From contig NZ_CP036533.1 of assembly GCF_024585265.1 (NCBI RefSeq), forward strand, positions 5,341,001 to 5,405,000: DNA of 64,000 nucleotides. Direction: 5' to 3'. Origin of the DNA: Bradyrhizobium sp. WBAH42. GTDB taxonomy: Bacteria > Pseudomonadota > Alphaproteobacteria > Rhizobiales > Xanthobacteraceae. The number at the start of each line of letters is the position of its first letter. The first letter of the stretch is position 1. Below the pieces are notes generated by a model, which was not told the origin of the DNA, did no database searches, and saw only the letters and a list, made by a program, of their open reading frames with translations. Below, one piece after another: positions 36,249 through 46,307 of this stretch. Made by a program: the position numbers and the translations under genes.

Positions 36249-37634
36249 TCACGCCCCGTTCAGGAATTGAAGCGGGTCAACCGGGCTCGACCCCTTGCGG
36301 ATCTCGAAGTGGAGCTGCGGCGACGCCACTTCCCCGGATTGACCCGACTTGGCAATGACCTGGCCGCGCTTGATGGTATCGCCGCGCTTCACCAACAGCT
36401 CACTCGCATGGGCATATGCGGTGACGTAGCCGTTGGAGTGCCGAACCAGAACCAGATTGCCGTAACCCTTCAGCTCGTTGCCGGAATAGGCGACGACGCC
36501 GTCTTCGGCTGCCTTGACCGGCGTCCCCTCGGGCACCGCGAGATTGATGCCGTCATTGGATTTGCCATTGGTCTTGGCGCCATAGGTCGTGACCACCTTG
36601 CCGCGGACGGGCCAGCGGAAGGTCGGCAGCGCGCCGGTGGCCTCCGCAGCCTTCGCCGGCGTCTCAGCGGGCTTCTCTTCGACATTGCTCGTGGCCTGGG
36701 CGAGACGCGCGCTCTGCACGGGCGCGGCGGCAGTGGCCATTTTGGTCGTGGGCGCCGGAGCTGCCGCGACGGGCTGGAGCGTTCCGGCCACCGGTGCGGC
36801 CGCGACCGGAGCCGCAGCAACCGGCGCCGCAACGGCGGCGGTCTTGGCGCCGGGCACGGTCAGCTTGGTGCCGAGCTTGAGCTTTGCCGACGGATCGAGG
36901 CCGTTGGCACGGGCGAGCTCTGCCGCCGAGACGTGGTTCTTGCGCGCGATGCTGGCCAGCGTGTCGCCGCGGTTGACGAAGTGCGTGCTCGGCGGTGCGG
37001 CGACGGCCGCAACCGGCTTCGCTGCAGGCGCAGCCGCAACCGGAGCCATCGTGGGCGCCGGTGCAACTGTCGTCGCCGCAGACGGAATGATCAGCTGCTG
37101 GCCGGGCGAGAGCGCCCGCGGCCCCTTGTAGCCGTTGGCGGCCAGGATGGCCTGCGGCGTGACGTGATAGCGCTTGGCGAGCACGTCGAGCGTATCGCTG
37201 GTGCCGACGATGATCTTGGTCCCGCCGACCGGCTGGGCGGCCGCGACCGACCGCGGCGGCACGGTAGCCGTGGTCTCCAGGTGCGGTTGCGCCGGAGGCG
37301 CATATGAACTGACGCCGCGTCCGCCGCCGGATACGCCGCTGCCGGAGGCAACGGGATAGGATTGCGGGGCGGACACCGCGGGCGGAGGCAAAGCCTGCGA
37401 CTGGTAGTAACCGGGCTGCGTTTGCGGCCGCGCGTATTGCGGCAGCTCACGCTGCGGCGGCGGTGGCTGCTGCACCGAACCGGTCTGCTCGGAGGCGAAG
37501 GGATTGGAGAAGTTCGACTGGGACAGCCGCGACGACATGTCGGCGCTGCACCCTGCAAAGCTGAAGGAGATCAGCGCCAGCACCGCGACCTGCGGCACGC
37601 GGCGCGAGTAAAGCAACTCGGCGACAGCGGACAT
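36249..37634 (-). CDS. nlpD: NlpD-like LysM/LytM lipoprotein (degenerate M23 domain)
   Basis: A 461-residue outer-membrane-anchored type lipoprotein: lipobox SFAGC (C29), LysM domains at about 139-184 and 218-261, a Pro/Ala linker, and a C-terminal M23/LytM domain (339-457). The zinc site is broken. The usual HxxxD reads N360-DGI-N364, and the first His of HxH is Gln440; only H409 and H442 remain. This matches NlpD/EnvC-type activators of amidases, not active endopeptidases. It follows pcm and surE on the same strand, as in many proteobacteria. Confidence 0.88.
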   Translation of the reverse strand: MSAVAELLYSRRVPQVAVLALISFSFAGCSADMSSRLSQSNFSNPFASEQTGSVQQPPPPQRELPQYARPQTQPGYYQSQALPPPAVSAPQSYPVASGSGVSGGGRGVSSYAPPAQPHLETTATVPPRSVAAAQPVGGTKIIVGTSDTLDVLAKRYHVTPQAILAANGYKGPRALSPGQQLIIPSAATTVAPAPTMAPVAAAPAAKPVAAVAAPPSTHFVNRGDTLASIARKNHVSAAELARANGLDPSAKLKLGTKLTVPGAKTAAVAAPVAAAPVAAAPVAGTLQPVAAAPAPTTKMATAAAPVQSARLAQATSNVEEKPAETPAKAAEATGALPTFRWPVRGKVVTTYGAKTNGKSNDGINLAVPEGTPVKAAEDGVVAYSGNELKGYGNLVLVRHSNGYVTAYAHASELLVKRGDTIKRGQVIAKSGQSGEVASPQLHFEIRKGSSPVDPLQFLNGA

Positions 37635-37743
37635 GGTTACTCACTCGTACGCAACAGAACTGGTGTTTTAAGTAAACACGCGCCGAGTAAATAACGGCTT
37701 AACCCTCACAATAAGATGTTGGCGGCACTGCCGATCCGGGATT

Positions 37744-38394
37744 CTACAGCTCCCGCGCCACACCGGGCAGGGCCGGCACGAAGCGGACCTCGACGAGTTC
37801 CTTGTGCTCGATCCCGGTTTCGGTCCGGGCCAGGCGGGTCAGCGTCTGCACGCCCTGATGCGGGCCGACGGGGGCGATCAGGATGCCCCCGACCTCCAGC
37901 CGCTCGACCAGGTTCTCCGGAATCTGCTCCATCGCGGCGGTGACGATGATGCGGTCGAACGGGCCGATGTTGGGAGGCAGATTGAGACCGTCCCCGAGCA
38001 TCACCTCGACATTGTGACAATCGAGCTTCTCAAGCCGGGCGCGTGCCGCCTCGGCCAGCTTGCGATAGCGCTCGACGGTCAGCACCTGGCCGGCGAGCCG
38101 CGACAGCACGGCGGCCTGGTAGCCCGAGCCAGTGCCGATTTCCAGCACCCGGTGCTGCTTCTGGAGCTGGAGCTGCTCGGTCATGTAGGCAACGACGAAG
38201 GGCTGACTGATGGTCTGCCCGCAGGCGATCGGCAGCGCGCTGTCGCGATAGGCGCCGTCGCGATCGGCCTCGTCGACGAAAAGCTCGCGCGGCACCTCTT
38301 CCATGGTCCGCAGCACGGCCTGATCACTGATGCCACGACGCCTCAGCGTGAGCTGAAACATCATCTTTTCCGGCGGCTGCTGGTCGGGCGTCAT
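37744..38394 (-). CDS. pcm: Protein-L-isoaspartate O-methyltransferase
   Basis: Repairs isoaspartyl residues in damaged proteins by SAM-dependent methylation. The 216-residue protein has the SAM-binding motif [13 protein letters not shown] (about 81-93), the pre-motif [21 protein letters not shown], and the GGILIAPVG strand. Length is normal. It lies between nlpD-like (downstream) and surE (upstream), the classical surE-pcm-nlpD order, but a plus-strand response regulator gene is set between it and surE. Confidence 0.96.
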   Translation of the reverse strand: MTPDQQPPEKMMFQLTLRRRGISDQAVLRTMEEVPRELFVDEADRDGAYRDSALPIACGQTISQPFVVAYMTEQLQLQKQHRVLEIGTGSGYQAAVLSRLAGQVLTVERYRKLAEAARARLEKLDCHNVEVMLGDGLNLPPNIGPFDRIIVTAAMEQIPENLVERLEVGGILIAPVGPHQGVQTLTRLARTETGIEHKELVEVRFVPALPGVAREL

Positions 38395-38622
38395 TGCTGC
38401 TATTGCTCATCTCGTCTGGCGGATCGCCGTACTGCACCGCAAGAACCCGAGACGAGAATCTTGTTCCGGCTCAGGAACTCATGATAGCCTTTCGGCGCAG
38501 CATTTGACCACAACAGGCATTCAAAGCGCTAAGCCATTTGTGGGGTTTGCGTTCGCCGAAACGCGCATTGCGTCGCCTATCGTTATCTGCGAACGTTTAC
38601 GAGAATGGGCAAGGACTCAACC

Positions 38623-38994
38623 ATGACTGCGACAGGGCTTTCGGGCCGCTCTGTTTTCCTCGTCGAGGACGAGGTCATGATCAGAATGATGGTCACGGAT
38701 ATGCTGGAGGAGCTCGGCTACAAGGTAGCCGCCGAGGCGGGTGACATCACCGAGGCCATGCGGCTTGCGCAATCCACCGATTTCGACCTCGCCATTCTGG
38801 ACGTCAACGTCAACGGCAAGGTCATCTCGCCCGTCGCCGATGTCATCATGGCCAAGGGCTGCCCGTTTATCTTCGCCACCGGTTACGGCTCCTCCGGCCT
38901 GCCCGAGCAATATCGCGACCGGCCGGCGCTGCAAAAGCCGTTTCAGCTCGACGCGCTCGGCAAGACCATCGAGGCCGCGCTTCGCGGCGGCTAG
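38623..38994 (+). CDS. Single-domain response regulator
   Basis: A 123-residue receiver domain without an output domain. The acidic pocket is in LVEDE, the phospho-acceptor Asp in AILDVNVNG (near residue 61), the switch Thr in FATGYG (near 85), and the Lys in LQKPF (near 105). Start 38623 is preferred, with AAGGAC seven bases upstream; an ATG at 38605 would add six residues. Short CheY-like regulators of this kind often relay phosphate to other proteins. It interrupts the surE-pcm order on the opposite strand. No cognate kinase is adjacent. Confidence 0.88.
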   Translation: MTATGLSGRSVFLVEDEVMIRMMVTDMLEELGYKVAAEAGDITEAMRLAQSTDFDLAILDVNVNGKVISPVADVIMAKGCPFIFATGYGSSGLPEQYRDRPALQKPFQLDALGKTIEAALRGG

Positions 38995-38997
38995 CCT

Positions 38998-39765
38998 TTA
39001 TTTCAGGGTGAGGCCCAGCTGCTCCGAAAACGCTTCGTCGGTACGGTCGAGCCGGAGCGGGGTGACCGAGACGTAGCGCTCGCGCAGCGCCGCGAGATCG
39101 GTGCCGTCGGCGGGCGTGTCGAGCATCGCGGTGCGCTCGAAGCCGATCCAGAAATAGGGATTGCCGCGGCCGTCCCTGCGCTCGTCGATCCTGAGGAAGC
39201 CGAGATTGCGCTTGCCTTGCCGCGTGACGCGGATGCCCAGCACATCCTCCGGCGCGCAGGACGGGAAGTTGATGTTGATAACGGTGTCCTTCGGAACGCC
39301 GGCGGCGATCACCTTGCGCAGGATATCCGGTCCGAATTTGCGCGCCGTATCCCAAGGCGGCCGTTCGCGCGTCTCGACGCTGAACTCCTGCGACAGCGCG
39401 AACGACGGCAATCCCAGGATGGTGCCTTCCAACGCGCCGGCAATGGTGCCGGAATAGACGACATCCTCGGCGACGTTGCGGCCCTTGTTGACCCCGGACA
39501 GCACGACATCGGGCAGCTTGGCACCCAGGATATGGCGGGCCCCCATGATGACGCAGTCCGTCGGCGTGCCGCGCACGGCGAAGTGCCGCGGGCCGACCTC
39601 GCGCAGACGCAAGGGATCGTTCAGCGACAGCGAATGCGACACGCCGGACTGGTCGAGCTCGGGCGCCACCACCCAGACATCATCGGACAAGGCGCGCGCG
39701 ATCTCCTCCACGACCTTGAGGCCGGGAGCGTGGATGCCGTCGTCATTGGTGCAGAGAATGCGCAT
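38998..39765 (-). CDS. surE: 5'/3'-nucleotidase SurE
   Basis: Metal-dependent nucleotidase and exopolyphosphatase linked to stationary-phase survival. The 255-residue protein starts MRILCTNDDGIHAPG (metal-binding DD). It also has APELDQSGVSHSLSL, GTPTDCV and GVNKGRNVAEDVVYSGTIAGALEG, the defining motifs. ATG 39765 is the true start, since the frame upstream to 39927 is not family-like. It is convergent with the response regulator, whose stop is 3 bases away. Confidence 0.97.
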   Translation of the reverse strand: MRILCTNDDGIHAPGLKVVEEIARALSDDVWVVAPELDQSGVSHSLSLNDPLRLREVGPRHFAVRGTPTDCVIMGARHILGAKLPDVVLSGVNKGRNVAEDVVYSGTIAGALEGTILGLPSFALSQEFSVETRERPPWDTARKFGPDILRKVIAAGVPKDTVININFPSCAPEDVLGIRVTRQGKRNLGFLRIDERRDGRGNPYFWIGFERTAMLDTPADGTDLAALRERYVSVTPLRLDRTDEAFSEQLGLTLK

Positions 39766-39874
39766 GCGGAAGGTTCGACTCCTGAAAGCGGGTCTGAGCC
39801 GTCTTATCCGGCCAGGGCCGATCAGGCAAACCGGACGATTGCGGTCCGCCGGCTGGTTCCCTGGCTGGGTCCCG

Positions 39875-40237
39875 CTAGCGGCGAATGCGCCATTGCGGCA
39901 GGAAGCGCGCGAGCCGGCCTTCCGCACGCAGTTGCATCGCCGGCACGACCTGGTTCACGACGGAAGCCTCAATGACGCCGAGCGCCTTCAGCTGCGCCAC
40001 GAACGGGTCAGACGTCGGCTCCTGCGGAAAGCGTTCGCGTGCCACGGTCAGCGCCTTGTCGAAATCCGCTGCATTGACCCCGGGCTTGGCCCGCCGGCTC
40101 TGCACGAGATCGTCGTCCCAGAGCCGCGCGATCTCGATGTCGAGAACGCCGCGGAGGCGCTGATCGACGGCCTGGATCCCGGCCCCTGTCACCGCCCATT
40201 GTCGGCCGACCCAGAAGATGTCGCGGTGCAAGGCCAT
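39875..40237 (-). CDS. Conserved hypothetical protein between serS and surE
   Basis: A 120-residue predicted soluble protein of mixed helix and strand, with a Trp-rich N-terminus (DIFWVGRQWAVTGAGIQAVDQRLRG) and a basic C-terminus (FLPQWRIRR). No motif or domain is recognised. Its codon usage fits the neighbours and it lies in line with serS and surE, 119 bases after serS and 109 before surE. That makes it more credible than its lack of homology suggests. It might take part in the same transcription unit. Confidence 0.6.
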   Translation of the reverse strand: MALHRDIFWVGRQWAVTGAGIQAVDQRLRGVLDIEIARLWDDDLVQSRRAKPGVNAADFDKALTVARERFPQEPTSDPFVAQLKALGVIEASVVNQVVPAMQLRAEGRLARFLPQWRIRR

Positions 40238-40356
40238 GAACGGAGGGGTTCGCGTGGACGGGCCGGCAGGATAGCCGGCCGCCCGATCTTCGCAACGCGA
40301 TTCTCGTCATGCCGCGTTTCGGACGCGAACCGGTGCCCACTTCGCGGGAAAACGCT

Positions 40357-41785
<1,429 letters not shown>

Positions 41786-41825
41786 AATCATGGGCTGAGC
41801 AGCGACATGATAGTGCGAAAGTGCC

Positions 41826-42638
41826 CTACTCCGCCGGCTTGGCCGGCGTCGACACGTCGGTGCCGGTGGCTTGCGACGAGGCCGCCGCCTTCTTCTCCAC
41901 CATCGCCACCGCGATGATCGAGCCCTCGTAGAGCGCCATCAGGGGGATCGCGAGCGAGCACTGGCTGAGCACGTCGGGTGGCGTCAGCACGGCCGCGATC
42001 ACGAAGGCCATCACGATGAAATAGCGCCGCTTCTCGCGCAGCATCTTCGAGCTCACGATGCCGATCCGTCCGAGCAGCGTCAGGATCACCGGCAGCTGGA
42101 AGGCGATGCCGAAGGCGAAGATCAGCGACATCATCAGCGACAGATATTCGCCGACCTTGGGCAACAGCTGAATCTGCGCGGTCTCGTCGCCGCCGGCCTG
42201 CTGCATGCCGAGCGAGAAGCGCACCAGCATCGGCAGCACGACGAAATAGACCAGCGCCGCACCGAGCACGAAGAAGAACGGGGTCGCGACCAGATACGGC
42301 AGGAAGGCCTGCTTCTCGTGCTTGTAGAGCCCGGGCGCGACGAATTTGTAGATCTGCGTCGCCACGATCGGGAACGAGATGAAGCCGGCGCCGAACAGGG
42401 CGAGCTTGAGCTGGGTGATGAAATATTCCAGCAGCGCCGTGTAGATGAATTTCGAGTTCTCGGGACCCGCGATCCACACGAACGGCCAGACCAGCACGTT
42501 GTAGATCTGCTTGGCGAAGAAGAAGCAGAAGATGAAGGCCACGCCAAAGCCGAGCAACGCCTTGATCAGCCGCGAGCGCAGCTCGATCAGGTGGTCCATC
42601 AGCGGGGCTTTGCTGGCCTCGATATCGGCGTCGGTCAT
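41826..42638 (-). CDS. tatC: Sec-independent translocase subunit TatC
   Basis: Receptor of the twin-arginine export system. The 270-residue protein has six transmembrane helices and family segments [18 protein letters not shown] (N-terminal) and [10 protein letters not shown]. An Ala/Thr-rich C-terminal tail follows. Its ATG overlaps the tatB stop by four bases, so tatB and tatC are translationally coupled. Order tatA-tatB-tatC is standard. Confidence 0.98.
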   Translation of the reverse strand: MTDADIEASKAPLMDHLIELRSRLIKALLGFGVAFIFCFFFAKQIYNVLVWPFVWIAGPENSKFIYTALLEYFITQLKLALFGAGFISFPIVATQIYKFVAPGLYKHEKQAFLPYLVATPFFFVLGAALVYFVVLPMLVRFSLGMQQAGGDETAQIQLLPKVGEYLSLMMSLIFAFGIAFQLPVILTLLGRIGIVSSKMLREKRRYFIVMAFVIAAVLTPPDVLSQCSLAIPLMALYEGSIIAVAMVEKKAAASSQATGTDVSTPAKPAE

Positions 42639-43129
42639 GACGCTTTGGCGTCCTTGATCGCTTCGGATGGCGCGGTGTCCTGCGCAACCGTCGCCTGTTC
42701 GACCTCACGGGTGATCGCGAGCGGCTCGTTCGCGGCCGCATGCGCTTCGGCTTCCATGAAGGTCGAAGGCGTTGGGCTCTCCGGTGTCGTGGGCGTGACG
42801 GGCGGATCGACGGCCGTGGCGGCCGACGGCTCGGCCGGCTTGTCCAGCGCATCGACGCGAAGCGCGTCGCTCACGTCCTTCTGGAGCGAGGTCAGCGGAT
42901 TGAATCCCGTGGCGGCTTCCTTGACCTCGTCGAAGCTCTTCTTGAGGTCGGCCATCTCGGCCTCGCGCATCGCCTCCTGGAATTGGCCCTGGAATTCGGC
43001 GGCCATCTTGCGCGCCTTGCCCATCCATTGCCCGACCATGCGCAGCACGCCCGGCAGCTCTTTCGGGCCGATGGCGATCAGGGCCACGACCCCGATGAGG
43101 ACCAGTTCACTCCACCCGATGTCGAACAT
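42635..43129 (-). CDS. tatB: Sec-independent translocase subunit TatB
   Basis: A 164-residue Tat component with an N-terminal membrane helix and the [26 protein letters not shown] start that defines TatB, followed by an amphipathic helix and a long Pro/Thr/Ala-rich tail. It pairs with TatC in substrate recognition. It lies 91 bases after tatA and overlaps tatC. Confidence 0.97.
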   Translation of the reverse strand: MFDIGWSELVLIGVVALIAIGPKELPGVLRMVGQWMGKARKMAAEFQGQFQEAMREAEMADLKKSFDEVKEAATGFNPLTSLQKDVSDALRVDALDKPAEPSAATAVDPPVTPTTPESPTPSTFMEAEAHAAANEPLAITREVEQATVAQDTAPSEAIKDAKAS

Positions 43130-43220
43130 GAGGTCTTCCGTTCACGCGAAGCCGGACCCGGCCCAATCCCTTGCGCGCAGGATCGGGGCCGCTACCCGCG
43201 TCTCGCGTGCTGCTTCCGGC

Positions 43221-43454
43221 TCAGACGGCCTTGCTGCCGACGTCGGACCGTGCCGCGGTCGGCGCCGCATTGTGCTCGATCGACTTGGCCGGCTCGGGCT
43301 TCTCGGCAGGCTTGTCGTCGTCCTGCATGCCCTTCTTGAACGCCTTGATGCCCTGCGCCACGTCGCCCATCAGATCCGAAATCTTGCCGCGGCCGAACAG
43401 CAGCAGGACCACTGCGATCACCAAGATCCAGTGCCAAATGCTGAGTGAACCCAT
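43221..43454 (-). CDS. tatA: Sec-independent translocase subunit TatA
   Basis: A 77-residue channel-forming Tat subunit: one membrane helix ([19 protein letters not shown]), the [24 protein letters not shown] amphipathic segment and a polar tail. ATG 43454 is preferred, with GGAGGG nearby; the frame from 43502 has an unsupported extension. It is first in the tatABC run, 165 bases after scpB. Confidence 0.97.
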   Translation of the reverse strand: MGSLSIWHWILVIAVVLLLFGRGKISDLMGDVAQGIKAFKKGMQDDDKPAEKPEPAKSIEHNAAPTAARSDVGSKAV

Positions 43455-43619
43455 CCTGCAACCCTCCAAACGCGCATGGCCGGGGACCCGGCCGATCTTC
43501 ACCGAAACCTAGGCTTGGCAGGTCTCAAAAACAAGGACCAAGGCGGCGCCAATTCGCTGTCGGCGCTACGCAATCTTGCTAGTGTTAACTGTCGCAGGGG
43601 CCCGTATTTCGCCGGGGCG

Positions 43620-44375
43620 TCACTCTTCGGTGCCGCCCTCGCCGCCCCCCTCATTGCCGCCATCCGGCGGGCTCTCGGGCTCGACCGCAGGCGCGAGCGC
43701 GAGATCGAGGTCATCGCCCGGTTCCAGCGGATCCTCGTCCTCACGCAGGGCCGGATCATCCGACGGCGTCGGCACGCTGAAGCCGGTCGGCAGGCGCGAA
43801 TCCAGGAGGCCAGTGCCCTTGAGCTCTTCCAGGCCCGGGAGGTCGCCGAGCTGCTCCAGGGTGAACTGCGACAGGAACTCCTCCGTGGTTCCGAAGGTGA
43901 GCGGACGGCCGGGCGTCTTGCGACGGCCGCGCGGCTTGATCCAGCCGGTCTCCAGCAGCACGTCGAGCGTGCCCTTCGACGTGACGACGCCGCGGATCTC
44001 CTCGATCTCGGCCCGCGTCACCGGCTGGTGATAGGCGATGATCGCCAGCACCTCGATCGCGGCACGCGACAGGCGCCGAGTCTCGGTGCTCTCGCGCGTC
44101 ATCAGCCAGGCCAGATCGCCGGCGGTGCGGAACGTCCATTTGTTTGCGACGCGGACGAGGTTGACGCCGCGCGAGGCATAATCGGCCTGCAATTGCTCGA
44201 GCGCAGCCTTGACGTCGACGCCTTCGGGCATGCGCTTGGCCAACGTCGCGGTGTCCAGCGGTTCACTCGAGGCGAACAGCAGCGCCTCCAGCAGCCGCAA
44301 TTCCTCGGGGCGCGCCTGGGATTCGTTCTCCATCGGCTCGGCCTCTTCTACCCGCACTTCAGCCAGGCTTGCCAT
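43620..44375 (-). CDS. scpB: Segregation and condensation protein ScpB
   Basis: Kleisin-binding partner of the SMC-ScpAB condensin. The 251-residue protein has tandem winged helices: LRLLEALLFASSEPL (first) and AAIEVLAIIAYHQPVTRAEIEEIRGV (second, family signature). A long acidic Pro/Gly/Glu tail ends it. AAGGAGA lies seven bases before ATG 44375; a start seven codons upstream (44396) is less likely. It follows scpA directly. Confidence 0.95.
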   Translation of the reverse strand: MASLAEVRVEEAEPMENESQARPEELRLLEALLFASSEPLDTATLAKRMPEGVDVKAALEQLQADYASRGVNLVRVANKWTFRTAGDLAWLMTRESTETRRLSRAAIEVLAIIAYHQPVTRAEIEEIRGVVTSKGTLDVLLETGWIKPRGRRKTPGRPLTFGTTEEFLSQFTLEQLGDLPGLEELKGTGLLDSRLPTGFSVPTPSDDPALREDEDPLEPGDDLDLALAPAVEPESPPDGGNEGGGEGGTEE

Positions 44376-44396
44376 GGCAGATTCTCCTTCTTGCAC

Positions 44397-45236
44397 TTAA
44401 GCGACCGGCGCATCAGGCGCAGGAGCTGCGTCTGGAACCGGTTTTGGGCGCCCCTTCCGGAAATAGATCGGCGCAAACGCTTCCTTCTGATTCAGCTCGA
44501 GCTGACCTTCGCGCACCAATTCGAGCGCGGCGGCAAAGCTCGAGGCGAACACCGTTGCGCGCTGCGTCGGGTCGGCGACATGCCGGATCAGGAAGTCGTC
44601 GAGAACACCCCAATCGTCCTGCTCGGTGATGCTGCCGACCAGCCGCTCCAGCGTGGCGCGTGCCTCGGCGAGCGACCACACCGTGCGCTTGGCCAGATGC
44701 ACGCTCGCCAGCACGCGCGACTGGCGCTGCGCGGCATAGGCGGTGAGCAGGTCGTAGAGCGTTGCCGTGTACTTCGGGTGCTTGATCTCGGCGATGTGCT
44801 CGGGCTCGCCGCGCGGGAAGATGTCGCGCTGCAATTGCGGCCTGTTCATCAGCCGGTTGGCGGCTTCGCGAATGGCTTCCAGCCGGCGCAGGCGGTTGGC
44901 GAGCGCCGTCGCCATCTGCTCGGCGCTCGGGCCTTCCGCGCTCGGCGGCTCCGGCAGCAGCAGACGCGACTTCAGGAAGGCGAGCCATGCGGCCATCACC
45001 AGATAGTCCGCGGCGAGCTCCAGCCGGATCTTTCGCGCGGCTTCGATGAAATGGAGGTACTGGTCGGCGAGCGCCAGGATCGAGATCTTGGCGAGGTCGA
45101 CCTTCTGCTGTCGCGCCAGCGCGAGCAACAAATCGAGCGGGCCCTCATAGCCCTCGACGTCCACCACCAACGCCGGCTCACCCTCGGCGAGCTCTGCGGG
45201 CCGCCCGGTTTCGAACGATAGGATTTCTGCGGTCAT
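44397..45236 (-). CDS. scpA: Segregation and condensation protein ScpA (kleisin)
   Basis: A 279-residue kleisin that bridges SMC heads. The N-terminal EGYEGPLDLLLALARQQKVDLAKISI and the following YLVMAAWLAFLKSRLLLPEP are the family marks. The C-terminal winged helix region (about 200-262) ends with QKEAFAPIYFRK. The ATG overlaps the nagZ stop by four bases, coupling the two. scpA and scpB are adjacent as usual. Confidence 0.96.
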   Translation of the reverse strand: MTAEILSFETGRPAELAEGEPALVVDVEGYEGPLDLLLALARQQKVDLAKISILALADQYLHFIEAARKIRLELAADYLVMAAWLAFLKSRLLLPEPPSAEGPSAEQMATALANRLRRLEAIREAANRLMNRPQLQRDIFPRGEPEHIAEIKHPKYTATLYDLLTAYAAQRQSRVLASVHLAKRTVWSLAEARATLERLVGSITEQDDWGVLDDFLIRHVADPTQRATVFASSFAAALELVREGQLELNQKEAFAPIYFRKGRPKPVPDAAPAPDAPVA

Positions 45237-46261
45237 GCCGATGCCGTGTTTGCCCGTGCGATCAATGCGTCCAGCTCAGTGCGTGCGGCCACGCGGTCGA
45301 ACGGCTGCGGCGGCTTGCGTGCGGCGAGCGCGGCTTTCGCCCGCTCCAACGCCCGGCCGGCCAGTTCAGGAGTCTGACTGGCGACGTCGCGCATCTCCTC
45401 GATGCTGCCGTTGCAATGCAGGGCCACGTCGCAGCCGGCCGCGAAGATCGCGCGGGTCCGCTCGGCGATATTCCCCGACAGCGCGTTCATCGACACGTCA
45501 TCACTCATTAACAAACCCTGGAACCCGATTGCGCCGCGAATCACGTCAGCAATCATTGTCGCAGATGTCGTCGCCGGATGGGCGGGGTCGAAGGCGCTAA
45601 ACACAACATGTGCAGTCATGGCCATCGGCAGATCAGCCAGCGGCTTGAACGCGGCGAAATCGGTCCGCTCCAGCTCGTCCAGGGGCGTGTCGACGGTTGG
45701 CAGCTTGAAATGGGTGTCGGCGGTGGCGCGGCCATGCCCGGGAATGTGCTTGAGCACCGGGAGCACGCCGCCCTGCTCCAGGCCCTTGGTGACTGCGCGG
45801 GCAATCGCCGCGACTTTGCCCGGCTCCGTGCCGTAGGCCCGGTTGCCGATGACCGCGTCAGCGCCCGGCACCGGCACGTCCGCCAGCGGCAGGCAATCCA
45901 CGGTGATGCCGAGATCAACGAGATCGGCTGCGATCAGGCGCGCACTGAGGCGCGCCGCAGCGAGCCCGAGGGCCGAATCAGTGTCGTACAAATTCGCGAA
46001 AACGGCTCCCGGCGGATAAACCGGCCAGTGCGGCGGCCCTAGCCGCTGCACCCGTCCGCCCTCCTGGTCGATCAGGACGGGCGCCTCGGGGGCATTCGCG
46101 ACTGAACGCAATTCCGCAACCAACGCAGCAACTTGCGCCGGTGTCGCGACATTGCGCTTGAACAAGATGAAGCCCCATGGGCGTTCGGCACGGATAAACT
46201 CCCGCTCGGCGGCGGTCAGTTCCGTTCCGGATACGCCGGTAATGAAGGCCCGCGTGCTCAT
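45233..46261 (-). CDS. nagZ: Beta-N-acetylhexosaminidase NagZ
   Basis: Cytoplasmic family 3 glycosidase that removes N-acetylglucosamine from peptidoglycan breakdown products during recycling. The 342-residue protein has the NagZ motif KHIPGHGRATADTHFKLP (catalytic His/Asp loop), the nucleophile in MSDDVSMNAL, and DQEGGRVQRL near residue 65. It lies between the SPOR gene and scpA; this placement is conserved in alphaproteobacteria. Confidence 0.95.
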   Translation of the reverse strand: MSTRAFITGVSGTELTAAEREFIRAERPWGFILFKRNVATPAQVAALVAELRSVANAPEAPVLIDQEGGRVQRLGPPHWPVYPPGAVFANLYDTDSALGLAAARLSARLIAADLVDLGITVDCLPLADVPVPGADAVIGNRAYGTEPGKVAAIARAVTKGLEQGGVLPVLKHIPGHGRATADTHFKLPTVDTPLDELERTDFAAFKPLADLPMAMTAHVVFSAFDPAHPATTSATMIADVIRGAIGFQGLLMSDDVSMNALSGNIAERTRAIFAAGCDVALHCNGSIEEMRDVASQTPELAGRALERAKAALAARKPPQPFDRVAARTELDALIARANTASA

Positions 46262-46307
46262 AACGGCCGATTAACCCTGCCCCGTCAGGGGGTCAAGGAA
46301 ACCGCCG

